A program made the translations under genes and the position numbers. Below the pieces are notes generated by a model. It saw nothing but the letters and a program-made list of their open reading frames with translations, searched no databases and was not told where the DNA came from. Of a stretch of DNA of 64,000 bases, positions 43,701 to 52,115 are shown one piece after another; the stretch's first letter is position 1; every line of letters starts with the position of its first letter. This DNA is from Algibacter amylolyticus (GTDB taxonomy: Bacteria; Bacteroidota; Bacteroidia; Flavobacteriales; Flavobacteriaceae), in NCBI RefSeq assembly GCF_014202225.1, contig NZ_JACHGE010000001.1:849320-913319 (forward strand), in the 5' to 3' direction.

Positions 43701-45302
43701 ATGAAAAAAATAATAATTATAGCAATTCTAGCAATAGCGTTTAGTTCTTGCTCAGGTTTTATAGAAGAAGAAAACCTCTCTAATGTAACTGCAGAGACAT
43801 TTTACAATACAGAAGAAGGTTTTAATGCCCTGGTAAATGCAAATTACAATCAGTTACGTGAAATTTATGGAGACGATGCCTATGTTTTTTGTGGTGGTAC
43901 AGATTTATACTCAGATGGTAGAGAGTCGGGACCAGAAGGTTTAATGCAGTATTCCCAATTAAATTCTTCTTCAGAAGGTGTAGATCAATTATATAGAAGT
44001 TGTTATAAAGCCATTCAAACAGCAAATACAGCTTTATATTATGCAAATATAACAGGGCAGACTTCTAATTTAGATCAGTTAATAGGCGAGGTTAAATATT
44101 TAAGAGCTAATGCTTATTTCTTATTGGTGCAAACCTACGGAGGTGTTGGTATTGTTACAGATTATATTACCAGTCCTCAGTTAGAATTTGAAAGAAACGA
44201 AGCTTCTGAAGTGTACGAGGTAATTATTCAAGATTTACAAGACGCGTTAACAACCGTATCAGATGGAGCATTTACAGGCCGAGTTAATAAAAGAGCGGTA
44301 CAGCATTTATTTGCAAAAGTGTATTTAACAAGAGCTTATGAGGGTTATGGAGATTCAACCGATTTCGATACAGCAGCAGCCTATGCAGAGGATGCTATTG
44401 CAGGACAAGCATTAACAATTCCTTTTGCAGAATTATGGTTTCCTGGTAACGAGCTAAATGCCGAAACCATATTTTCTGTACAATTTGATGCCGCTTCTGT
44501 TAGTACAAATCCAACCGAATTAGGCCATAAGCAAGCCAATTGGTTTGGTCCTTATTTAGGAGGTTCCGAGGTTGCTGGTAGTGCAGGTTATAGAACGTAT
44601 ACTTTATTGCCAACAGATTTTGCTTTAGAATTGTTTACTGAAGAAGACGAAAGGTATGATGCTACATTCATGACAGAAGCATTATGGAGGTATTATGCGG
44701 ATTTTGATGGAAACAATCCTACAGGAGATGTAAGGCATTTTTATGTGCCACAATGGATGACGCAGGCAGAAGTAGATGCATATGCATTATTACATCCAGA
44801 AGCAGAAATTCACGATTACGGAACTTATGGAGCTGCAGTTGTAAGTTTAGATTACCAAACTATACCAGCTAAAAAGTTTGATGATCCTACTGCGCCTTAC
44901 GAAAATGATGGTCGTGTAAGCACTAGAGATATTGTTTTGTCTCGACTTGCGGAAACATATTTAATAGCAGCCGAAGCGTATTTAAATACAAACCCAGGGT
45001 TAGGTTTGCAACGATTAAATGCAGTTAGAGAAAGAGCAGGATTATCTACACCATTAACAACTTATAATATTGATGATGTATTAGATGAAAGAGGTAGAGA
45101 GTTATTTGGAGAGTATCATAGATGGTTCGATTTAAAACGTACCGGAAAATTAGTAGAAAGAGCCGTAGCGCATAATTACCTTATTGAAACAGGTAATTTT
45201 TCAGGAGCAAACGGAGAACTTAAAATTTTAAGACCAATTCCGCAATCTGCTCTAGATTTAAATCAGAATAGAGATTTTCCACAAAATCCGGCTTACCAGT
45301 AA
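43701..45302 (+). CDS. SusD/RagB-family glycan-binding lipoprotein (first pair)
   Basis: 533 aa lipoprotein (lipobox AFSSC, Cys near 18) with the SusD alpha-helical TPR scaffold: NYNQLREIYGDDAY, LIGEVKYLRANAYFLLVQTYGG (about 127-148), and the C-terminal LSRLAETYLIAAEAYL and FGEYHRWFDLKRTGK near 475. It sits on the cell surface over the SusC barrel as a lid and binds the glycan. Confidence 0.95.
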   Translation: MKKIIIIAILAIAFSSCSGFIEEENLSNVTAETFYNTEEGFNALVNANYNQLREIYGDDAYVFCGGTDLYSDGRESGPEGLMQYSQLNSSSEGVDQLYRSCYKAIQTANTALYYANITGQTSNLDQLIGEVKYLRANAYFLLVQTYGGVGIVTDYITSPQLEFERNEASEVYEVIIQDLQDALTTVSDGAFTGRVNKRAVQHLFAKVYLTRAYEGYGDSTDFDTAAAYAEDAIAGQALTIPFAELWFPGNELNAETIFSVQFDAASVSTNPTELGHKQANWFGPYLGGSEVAGSAGYRTYTLLPTDFALELFTEEDERYDATFMTEALWRYYADFDGNNPTGDVRHFYVPQWMTQAEVDAYALLHPEAEIHDYGTYGAAVVSLDYQTIPAKKFDDPTAPYENDGRVSTRDIVLSRLAETYLIAAEAYLNTNPGLGLQRLNAVRERAGLSTPLTTYNIDDVLDERGRELFGEYHRWFDLKRTGKLVERAVAHNYLIETGNFSGANGELKILRPIPQSALDLNQNRDFPQNPAYQ

Positions 45303-45388
45303 TGGCTTAATAATACTTATTAAAAAAGAAGTTTTTTCATTTATAGTTTGAGTTAGTTATATCTAGTAGTTGATTTAATTTCTTAAGT

Positions 45389-45421
45389 AAGCCTGATTTT
45401 TATTAATCGGGCTTATTTTTT
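45389..45421 (+). terminator. Terminator or attenuator between SusD1 and the enzyme genes
   Basis: AAGCCTGATT pairs with AATCGGGCTT (one G-T pair) around a 6-nt loop, followed by an A and a T run. The esterase gene starts 10 bp later and no clear promoter lies between, so partial read-through is likely. Confidence 0.75.
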
Positions 45422-45430
45422 AAACATAAT

Positions 45431-46375
45431 ATGCATTTAAAAACACTAACATATTTAATTTGTTTTTGCTTTTTTAGTAAGGCGATGTTCGCAATTCAAA
45501 ATGTTAAAAAGGATACCTCTTTTACTTTAAATAGCGCCTACAATAAATACAAAAAGCAATTTCCTCTAATTAAAAAAGTAGGTTTTACTTGCTTTAGTAA
45601 TGTAACAGAAAAACATGGAGTAGCTTATAAAACTATTAATGATAGTAAACTTTATTTAGATGCATTTATTCATAAAAATAAAACTAATCCGGCAGTTGTA
45701 TTGGTACATGGCGGAGGCTGGAAGTCTGGAGATAAAATAAACATGCATGCCTTGGCTAAACATATTGCAAGTAAAGGGTATTCGTGTTTTGCAATAAACT
45801 ATAGATTAGCCGACGAGGCTAAATACCCACAAGGTGTTTTTGATGTTAAACATGCTATTCGATTTATAAAAAGTAATGCGAAGCAGTTTCATGTAGATCG
45901 CTTTAAGGTAGCAATTTTAGGCGCTTCTTCTGGAGCACAAATAGCAACATTAGTTGGTGCTACAAATAACAATAATAAATTTGAAGAGCACTCAGCTAAT
46001 AAAATATCATCAAGCGTTCATGCTATTATAAATTTAGATGGTGTTTTGGCATTTCATCATCCGGAATCAAAAGAAGGGAAAATGGCTAGTTATTGGTTAG
46101 GCGGAACTTATAATGACATTCCAGAAATTTGGGAAGAAGCTTCGGCATTAAGCCATATAAGCCAAAATACTCCTCCCATTTTATTTGTTGGTAGTCAATA
46201 TAAACGATTTCATGCCGGAAGGGAAGATGTGATTCGTGTTTTAAATCAATACAATATTTATAATCAGGTTGAAATTATTTCAGATAGTCCACATACTTTT
46301 TGGTTATTTCATCCTTGGTTTGATAAAACAGTGACACACATCATAACATTTTTAAACAATACATTCAAAAATTAA
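45431..46375 (+). CDS. Secreted alpha/beta-hydrolase (probable pectin esterase)
   Basis: 314 aa with a signal peptide (about 1-22). Oxyanion motif HGGGW (H93 on), nucleophile Ser166 in GASSG (164-168), and His in SPHTFWLF near 289 make a complete hydrolase of the BD-FAE/acetyl-xylan-esterase-like group. In this locus it would remove acetyl or other acyl groups from pectin. Substrate inferred from context only. It starts the three-gene set with the cupin and the GH105. Confidence 0.85.
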   Translation: MHLKTLTYLICFCFFSKAMFAIQNVKKDTSFTLNSAYNKYKKQFPLIKKVGFTCFSNVTEKHGVAYKTINDSKLYLDAFIHKNKTNPAVVLVHGGGWKSGDKINMHALAKHIASKGYSCFAINYRLADEAKYPQGVFDVKHAIRFIKSNAKQFHVDRFKVAILGASSGAQIATLVGATNNNNKFEEHSANKISSSVHAIINLDGVLAFHHPESKEGKMASYWLGGTYNDIPEIWEEASALSHISQNTPPILFVGSQYKRFHAGREDVIRVLNQYNIYNQVEIISDSPHTFWLFHPWFDKTVTHIITFLNNTFKN

Positions 46376-46380
46376 TAACA

Positions 46381-46896
46381 ATGAAAACACTAAAATTAAT
46401 AGTAGCATTATTTTGTGCAACTTCTATTGTAGCCTGTAAAACAGATAAAAAAGTAGTAGTCGAAGAAGATATAGTAATAGAGCAACAAGTGGTGTCTTCA
46501 ACAAAAACATATGCAGAACTTTCTATCTCAGAAGGAGAAAGAGGACAGAAAGAATATACCATCGAAAATTGTGTAAACACGTTTAGTAAAGAAGAAGCAA
46601 TTCCAACTAAAGTGGGTTATCAATATTGGTTTGCCGATAAAAATTTTTTAGATGGTCGCACTTTAAAAATGAGTGCTGTAGCACCAGGAAAAGCAACGCA
46701 TCCTCCACACAAACACCTAGAAGACGAATTCTTTTTTGTGTTAGAGGGCACTGCAAAATTTCACCTTAACGGAAAAGAAGTTATTGTAGCAGCTAATACC
46801 AGTTTGTATTGTCCGTCGTACAGCATGCATGGTATTAGTAATGCAGGAGATACAGAATTAAAATACTTAGTAATTAAAAAATACGAAACAAAATAA
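46381..46896 (+). CDS. Cupin lipoprotein (KdgF-like)
   Basis: 171 aa. Lipoprotein signal with Cys near 19 (SIVAC), a linker, and then an about 40-residue KTYAELSI... segment that resembles the start of the DUF4861 protein at 61033. A cupin domain follows with motif 1 H110-x-H112-x3-E116-x6-G123 and motif 2 His150 (YSMHG), so a metal site is complete. KdgF-type cupins linearise unsaturated uronates made by pectate lyase and GH105; unlike those (about 110 aa, cytoplasmic) this one is secreted and lipid-anchored. Enzymatic role inferred. Confidence 0.82.
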   Translation: MKTLKLIVALFCATSIVACKTDKKVVVEEDIVIEQQVVSSTKTYAELSISEGERGQKEYTIENCVNTFSKEEAIPTKVGYQYWFADKNFLDGRTLKMSAVAPGKATHPPHKHLEDEFFFVLEGTAKFHLNGKEVIVAANTSLYCPSYSMHGISNAGDTELKYLVIKKYETK

Positions 46897-46904
46897 ATAT
46901 TAAT

Positions 46905-48119
46905 ATGAAAAAAACAGCACTAGCAATACTTATGGTTACTTGCCTTTTTACAAGTTGTAAAGACCAAAAGAAAGAGGTTGTAAATGAAAATACGAAAACA
47001 GAAATAAAAATTTCGGACACCTTAAAATGGTCAGAGCGCATGGCATTATCTATAATGAAACGTTTTCCAAAAGCCAGCGATGTCGATAACCATGAAACCT
47101 TAAACTGGAATTATAAACATGGTTTATTGGCTTTGTCTTTCGAGAAATTATACCTAGAAACAGGAAACGAAAAATATTTTGAATATGAAAAAGGCTATGC
47201 AGACGATTTAATTGATAGCACAGGAACCATTTTAAATTACGATATCGAAAAGTATAACATCGATAATATTAATGCAGGAAAAACTCTTTTTTTCTTATAT
47301 GAAAAAACTAAAGACGAAAAATATCTAACAGCTATTAAAACGCTTAGAAAACAATTAGAAAACCATCCAAGAACCAAATCTGGAGGCTTATGGCATAAAA
47401 AAATATATCCATACCAAATGTGGTTAGATGGTTTGTATATGGGGCAGCCTTTTTATGCAAGGTATATTGCAGAGTTTGAAGATGGTAAAAATTTTGACGA
47501 TGTAGCGCATCAATTCGAGGTATGTTACAAGCAAACCTTAGATAAAAAAACAGGATTGTTATTGCACGCCTGGGACGAAAGCAAGCAAATGCAATGGGCA
47601 GATAAAACTACTGGTAAATCTCCAAACTTTTGGTCGCGTTCTTTAGGTTGGTACGTTATGGCGTTGGTAGATGTGCTAGATTATTTTCCAAGAGATCATT
47701 CTAAAAGAGGCATGTTAATTCAACAGTTAAACGATTTGTCTACCGCTTTAATGAAGGTGCAAGATGCATCTGGTATTTGGTATCAAGTGCCTAATTTTCC
47801 AGAGCGAGAAGGTAATTATTTAGAATCTTCAGGAACCGCTATGTTTGCTTATGCCTTTGCTAAAGGAGTTAAAAAAGGTTATTTGCCTTCAGATTTTAAT
47901 GATGTCGCTAATAAGGCTTTCGATGGTTTAGTAAAAGAATTAGTAAAAGTAGACCAAGATGGCAAAGTGCATTTAACTCAAACCTGTAAAGGTGCTGGTT
48001 TAGGCGGAAATCCGTACAGAGACGCATCGTATGAATATTATGTAAGTGAAGCAAAAAAAGTAAACAACTTGCATGGTACTGGGCCATTTATTCTTGCTGC
48101 GTTAGAGTTAAGTAGATAA
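46905..48119 (+). CDS. GH105 unsaturated galacturonyl/rhamnogalacturonyl hydrolase, lipoprotein
   Basis: 404 aa with lipobox LFTSC (Cys near 17). Alpha/alpha-barrel of the GH88/GH105 type with LKWSERMALSIM near 44, GGLWHKKIYPYQMWLDGLYM where Asp175 is the likely catalytic acid (as YteR Asp143), FWSRSLGWYVMALVDVLDY, and GAGLGGNPYRDASYEYY near the end. It removes the 4,5-unsaturated residue left by pectate or rhamnogalacturonan lyases. A paralogue lies at 62045. Follows the cupin gene by 8 bp. Confidence 0.93.
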   Translation: MKKTALAILMVTCLFTSCKDQKKEVVNENTKTEIKISDTLKWSERMALSIMKRFPKASDVDNHETLNWNYKHGLLALSFEKLYLETGNEKYFEYEKGYADDLIDSTGTILNYDIEKYNIDNINAGKTLFFLYEKTKDEKYLTAIKTLRKQLENHPRTKSGGLWHKKIYPYQMWLDGLYMGQPFYARYIAEFEDGKNFDDVAHQFEVCYKQTLDKKTGLLLHAWDESKQMQWADKTTGKSPNFWSRSLGWYVMALVDVLDYFPRDHSKRGMLIQQLNDLSTALMKVQDASGIWYQVPNFPEREGNYLESSGTAMFAYAFAKGVKKGYLPSDFNDVANKAFDGLVKELVKVDQDGKVHLTQTCKGAGLGGNPYRDASYEYYVSEAKKVNNLHGTGPFILAALELSR

Positions 48120-48215
48120 TAAATAGCAATAATGCGTCTTTCAGAAAATAGTTGATTCGTGTTATTTTGGTATTAGTTGGTAGGTGCTGCATGCCTCATG
48201 CATAGATTTTTATAT

Positions 48216-48290
48216 AAACCTTAGTAAAACGTTTTTTTTTTTTCTTCTATAAGTTAATTATAGAATAGATTGACGTTTTTACTAAGGTTT
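48216..48290. terminator. 75-bp inverted repeat with a nested hairpin, probable terminator
   Basis: AAACCTTAGTAAAACGT (48216-48232) pairs with ACGTTTTTACTAAGGTTT (48273-48290), one extra T. Between them TTCTATAA/TTATAGAA (48245-48265) forms a second hairpin inside, and a T12 run follows the left arm. It lies 97 bp after the GH105 stop and probably ends that transcript; a mobile-element remnant is the alternative. Confidence 0.6.
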
Positions 48291-48488
48291 TGTTTATTGT
48301 TATCCCATTACACCAAGTAACCTGCTAATTCTTTGTCAGCTTCATTATTATAAATGATTTTATGAGTAAAGTCTTTTTACAAATAGCTTTGATGCATCTT
48401 GGTAAGCATCCTATTTATATATGTTAAGAACTAGTTATGCTAAGTTTTTGTAACTAATTTAGATTTAAAGTTTTAGAAACCTATTTTG

Positions 48489-48502
48489 TGTAATCCATTG
48501 CA
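48489..48502 (+). promoter_or_regulatory. Auxiliary operator upstream of the SusC2 operon
   Basis: TGTAATCCATTGCA, 12 of 14 matches to TGTAATCGATTACA, centred 136 bp upstream of the main operator. Confidence 0.55.
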
Positions 48503-48594
48503 TGAGTGGTGGTTTTACTTTGAGCTCTGGTTCTTTGTTTTTTTGTAAATAATAGAAAGTGTGTGACTTATGAGTTTTGAAATAGTTAAAAAAT

Positions 48595-48638
48595 TTGGTT
48601 TTATGTAAATTTTTTATATATTCGCGTAATCGATTACA
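48595..48638 (+). promoter_or_regulatory. Promoter and main operator of the SusC2 operon
   Basis: TTG at 48595-48597, 19-bp spacer, TATATTCG at 48617-48624 (one mismatch to TAnnTTTG), then directly CGTAATCGATTACA (48625-48638), matching the palindrome at 13 of 14 positions. Same geometry as the SusC1 promoter. Confidence 0.75.
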
Positions 48639-48789
48639 TTTTAAAAGTGTTGTTAATACATTTAATAGCAACACGCTTTATAAGAGTTTCGATGGATTTT
48701 ATTAATTAATTCAATTCTTATTACGAATTAATTAGCGCAATCAAAAAGATTACAAACTAAACCAATATTAACTGCTAAACGAACTATTT

Positions 48790-51700
48790 ATGACGAAACA
48801 TTCATTATTCAATTATCTTTTTTTATTCCATAGGGAGAGAAAGAAAATAAATCTTTACGATAAAAATAAAGCCTTTGTTGCTTTACTTATAGGTGCGTTT
48901 TTGCTTTTTGCAAATAATTTACAAGCGCAAAATCAAACAATTACAGGGTTGGTAACAGATGGGAGCGAATTAGGAGGTCCACTTCCCGGTGTTACAGTTC
49001 TTGTAAAAGGTACTTCTAATGGAACTTCTACCGATTTTGATGGAGAATTTACACTTAACAATGTGGCTTCAAGTGCTACAATTGTATTTTCTTATATTGG
49101 TTACAAATCGCAAGAGGTTATTGTAAATAACCAAACGTCTATAAATATTACTTTAGAGCCTGACGTAAGTCAATTGGATGAAATCGTAATTGTAGATTAC
49201 GGTTATGGTAAGGTTAAAAAATCTGACATGACAGGTTCGTCTGCTAGTATAAGTAGTAGAGAGCTTTCAACCATGCCAATTTCAAGTGCTGCCGAAGCGC
49301 TTTCTGGTAGATTGCCGGGTGTAAATGTAACCTCGTCTGATGGTGAACCAGGTGCAGAAATTCGAATTCGAATTAGAGGAGGTACTTCGCTATCTCAAGA
49401 CAATAGTCCGCTTTTTGTAGTCGATGGTTTTATTGTTGGTGGAATTGATAATATACCGGTTAACGATATTGCTAGTATTGATGTTTTAAAAGATGCCGCA
49501 GCTACAGCTGTTTATGGTGCTCAAGCATCAAATGGTGTTATAGTTGTAACGACTAAAAATCCTGTGGCTGGTAAAACAACCATTTCATATAATAACTTTT
49601 TTCAATTCAATGAGTTACCTCAAGACAGGAAATATAAAGTACTAGATCCCTATGAGTTTGTTTTGGCAAATTACGAGTATCAGGCTTTACGAGGTGAAAC
49701 TGCAGTAGAAGGTTTTGAGAAGTTCTTTGGGAAATATGAAGATTTAGAACTTTATAAAAATAGAAAAGCTACAGATTGGCAAGATGAACTATTTGGAGGT
49801 TCCAGACTTTCACAATATCATAACCTTTCTATAGGTGGTGGAACAGAACTAACAAAAATGAACTTAAGCATTTCTCATAATGCTGACGAAGGATTGCTTA
49901 CTGGTTCTGGTTATGAAAGAACGGCTATTAACTTCAAAATAAACCAAAAAATTTCCGATCGTCTTTCATTTAACGCTCAAGCGAGAATTACAAACACCAT
50001 TAAAGATGGTGCAGGGACATCAAGCGGGCAATTAGATATTAAAGATGCTGTGCAAACAAGACCGGTAAATGGTATTGCTGATGAATTGGATATTGATTTA
50101 ACCCAAGTGAACTCCGATGACGATTTTCAACAGTTTCTATTAAGTTTAGTTAATCCTAACGAATTGGTCAAACAAGATTGGAGAAAAAGAACGGATAATG
50201 ATTATGTTTTTAATGCTGCGTTAACCTGGGCTGTTACAGATGATATAACGGCAAAGACATCCTTTTCTCGTTCAAAAGGGTTTCAAGAAGATTTAAGGTT
50301 TTATGGACCATTAACTAGCGAGTCGTTTAATAATGGTGGAAGTTTACCACTTGGTCAACGCACAAATAGGGAAGACCATAGCTACCGTTGGATTAATACC
50401 ATAAACTATAAAAAAGATTGGGGAGAATCTAAATTAGATGTGTTAGTTGGTCATGAGGTTTCTTCTAGCGGAGGTAAATCTAATTTTCTAAGAGCTGAAA
50501 ATTTTAGATTATCAGTTACTCCAGAAGAGTTATTTGCTAACATGCAATTTGGAGATGTCGATAGAATATCTGCAGGAGAATTTACCGATTCTAATAGAAA
50601 ATCTTTTTTTGGAAGATTTGATTTCCAACTACAAGACAAGTATATTTTTACCCTAACTGCTCGTGCCGACCAATCTAGTAAATTTGCTAAAGAAAACGCT
50701 TTAGGTATTTTTCCCGCACTAGCATTTGCTTGGAAATTAAAGGAAGAAGAGTTTTTGAAAGATGTCGATTTTATCAATCAACTTAAATTAAGAGTAAGTT
50801 ATGGTGAAACGGGTAACGACAGAATAGGTTCGGGTTTAACACAATTCCTTTTTGAAGGCACAACAGAAAGAGGGCCAGGTTTTGGCAATGTGTTTAACGT
50901 TTTTTATGAACCTTCAAGTAGTACCTTATATAACCCAAACTTAATTTGGGAAACCACTGTAACTAGTAACTACGGTTTAGACTTTACCTTATTTAAAAAA
51001 CGATTAAATGGTAGTTTTGACTATTATAAAAACGAAACTCACGATTTACTGTACACACAAGCTATTCCGCAAAATACAGGCTTCAATGATCAATATGCAA
51101 ACATAGGAAGCACCGCAAACGAAGGGTTGGAACTTGGTCTTTCAGGATACATAGTAGATACTAAAGATTTTACATTGTCGGCTAACTTTAACATTGGTCA
51201 TAATGTGCTTACCATAGAAAAATTAGATGGTACACAATCAAGATTTGCACAATCTAATTGGGCTAGTACCGACTTAAGAAATAGAAATGATTACATTCTA
51301 GAACTTGGCGGTAAATTAGGAAACATGTACGGCTTTGTTACAGATGGTTTTTATACTGTTGATGATTTTGAAAGTTATGACGTAGCTACCGGAACTTACA
51401 TCTTAAAAGACGGTATTGCAGATGCTTCAGGTACTGTTGGTAATACCTTAAGACCTGGTACTTTAAAACTAAGAGATTTAAACAACGACGGTATCATTTC
51501 AGATGATGATGACCGAAAAATTATTGGTAATGCTTTGCCAGATTTTCAAGGTGGTTTTGGTTTTAACGTAAAGTATAAAAACTTTGATTTTGCCACGTTT
51601 TTTAACTATCAAGTAGGTAACGATGTGTATAACACAGGTAAAATACAGTTCAACCAATTCAGAAGAGTGTCTAATGGTAACTTGTTAAATACTATGAGTT

Positions 51701-52113
51701 TAGATAATAGATTTACATATCTAGATATTGATGGTTCTTATACAGGGACACCAGGAGGTATTGTTACCGATTTAGAGCAATTAAGAGAATTAAATCAAGG
51801 AAAAAACATTTGGTCTCATGCCAGTCATGGCGCAGCAGCTGCTGTTATTCACGATTGGGCTATTGAAGATGGTTCTTTTCTAAGGTTAAACAACGTAACT
51901 TTAGGTTATAGCTTACCTGAAAAATTAATCTCTAAAATTGGATTAAATAAATTTAGAGTATTTGCAACGGGAAGAAACTTAGCCATTTGGACTAAGTATT
52001 CAGGATTCGACCCAGAGGTTAACTCAAGCAGGAACCCGTTTACACCTGGTCTAGACAAGTCTTCTTTTCCAAGATCACGTTCTTATACATTTGGTATTAA
52101 TGCAACATTTTAA
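48790..52113 (+). CDS. SusC-family TonB-dependent outer-membrane transporter (second pair)
   Basis: 1107 aa. The signal region is unusually long: about 26 polar residues come before the hydrophobic core (AFVALLIGAFLLFANNLQAQ ends near 47), and no later ATG offers a shorter start. Then come the carboxypeptidase-like domain (ITGLVTDG...GVTVLVKGT), the plug (SDMTGSSASISSRELST, then VDGFIVGG) and the barrel ending TFGINATF. It only partly resembles the first SusC, so it probably imports different oligomers. Paired with SusD2, 2 bp away. Confidence 0.94.
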   Translation: MTKHSLFNYLFLFHRERKKINLYDKNKAFVALLIGAFLLFANNLQAQNQTITGLVTDGSELGGPLPGVTVLVKGTSNGTSTDFDGEFTLNNVASSATIVFSYIGYKSQEVIVNNQTSINITLEPDVSQLDEIVIVDYGYGKVKKSDMTGSSASISSRELSTMPISSAAEALSGRLPGVNVTSSDGEPGAEIRIRIRGGTSLSQDNSPLFVVDGFIVGGIDNIPVNDIASIDVLKDAAATAVYGAQASNGVIVVTTKNPVAGKTTISYNNFFQFNELPQDRKYKVLDPYEFVLANYEYQALRGETAVEGFEKFFGKYEDLELYKNRKATDWQDELFGGSRLSQYHNLSIGGGTELTKMNLSISHNADEGLLTGSGYERTAINFKINQKISDRLSFNAQARITNTIKDGAGTSSGQLDIKDAVQTRPVNGIADELDIDLTQVNSDDDFQQFLLSLVNPNELVKQDWRKRTDNDYVFNAALTWAVTDDITAKTSFSRSKGFQEDLRFYGPLTSESFNNGGSLPLGQRTNREDHSYRWINTINYKKDWGESKLDVLVGHEVSSSGGKSNFLRAENFRLSVTPEELFANMQFGDVDRISAGEFTDSNRKSFFGRFDFQLQDKYIFTLTARADQSSKFAKENALGIFPALAFAWKLKEEEFLKDVDFINQLKLRVSYGETGNDRIGSGLTQFLFEGTTERGPGFGNVFNVFYEPSSSTLYNPNLIWETTVTSNYGLDFTLFKKRLNGSFDYYKNETHDLLYTQAIPQNTGFNDQYANIGSTANEGLELGLSGYIVDTKDFTLSANFNIGHNVLTIEKLDGTQSRFAQSNWASTDLRNRNDYILELGGKLGNMYGFVTDGFYTVDDFESYDVATGTYILKDGIADASGTVGNTLRPGTLKLRDLNNDGIISDDDDRKIIGNALPDFQGGFGFNVKYKNFDFATFFNYQVGNDVYNTGKIQFNQFRRVSNGNLLNTMSLDNRFTYLDIDGSYTGTPGGIVTDLEQLRELNQGKNIWSHASHGAAAAVIHDWAIEDGSFLRLNNVTLGYSLPEKLISKIGLNKFRVFATGRNLAIWTKYSGFDPEVNSSRNPFTPGLDKSSFPRSRSYTFGINATF

Positions 52114-52115
52114 TT

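Larger units (their letters stand above)
48120..48789. other. 670-bp intergenic region before the SusC2 operon
   Basis: Contains the long inverted repeat at 48216-48290, the auxiliary operator at 48489, the promoter and main operator at 48595-48638, and a 150-bp leader before the SusC2 start. No protein gene is supported. Confidence 0.7.
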
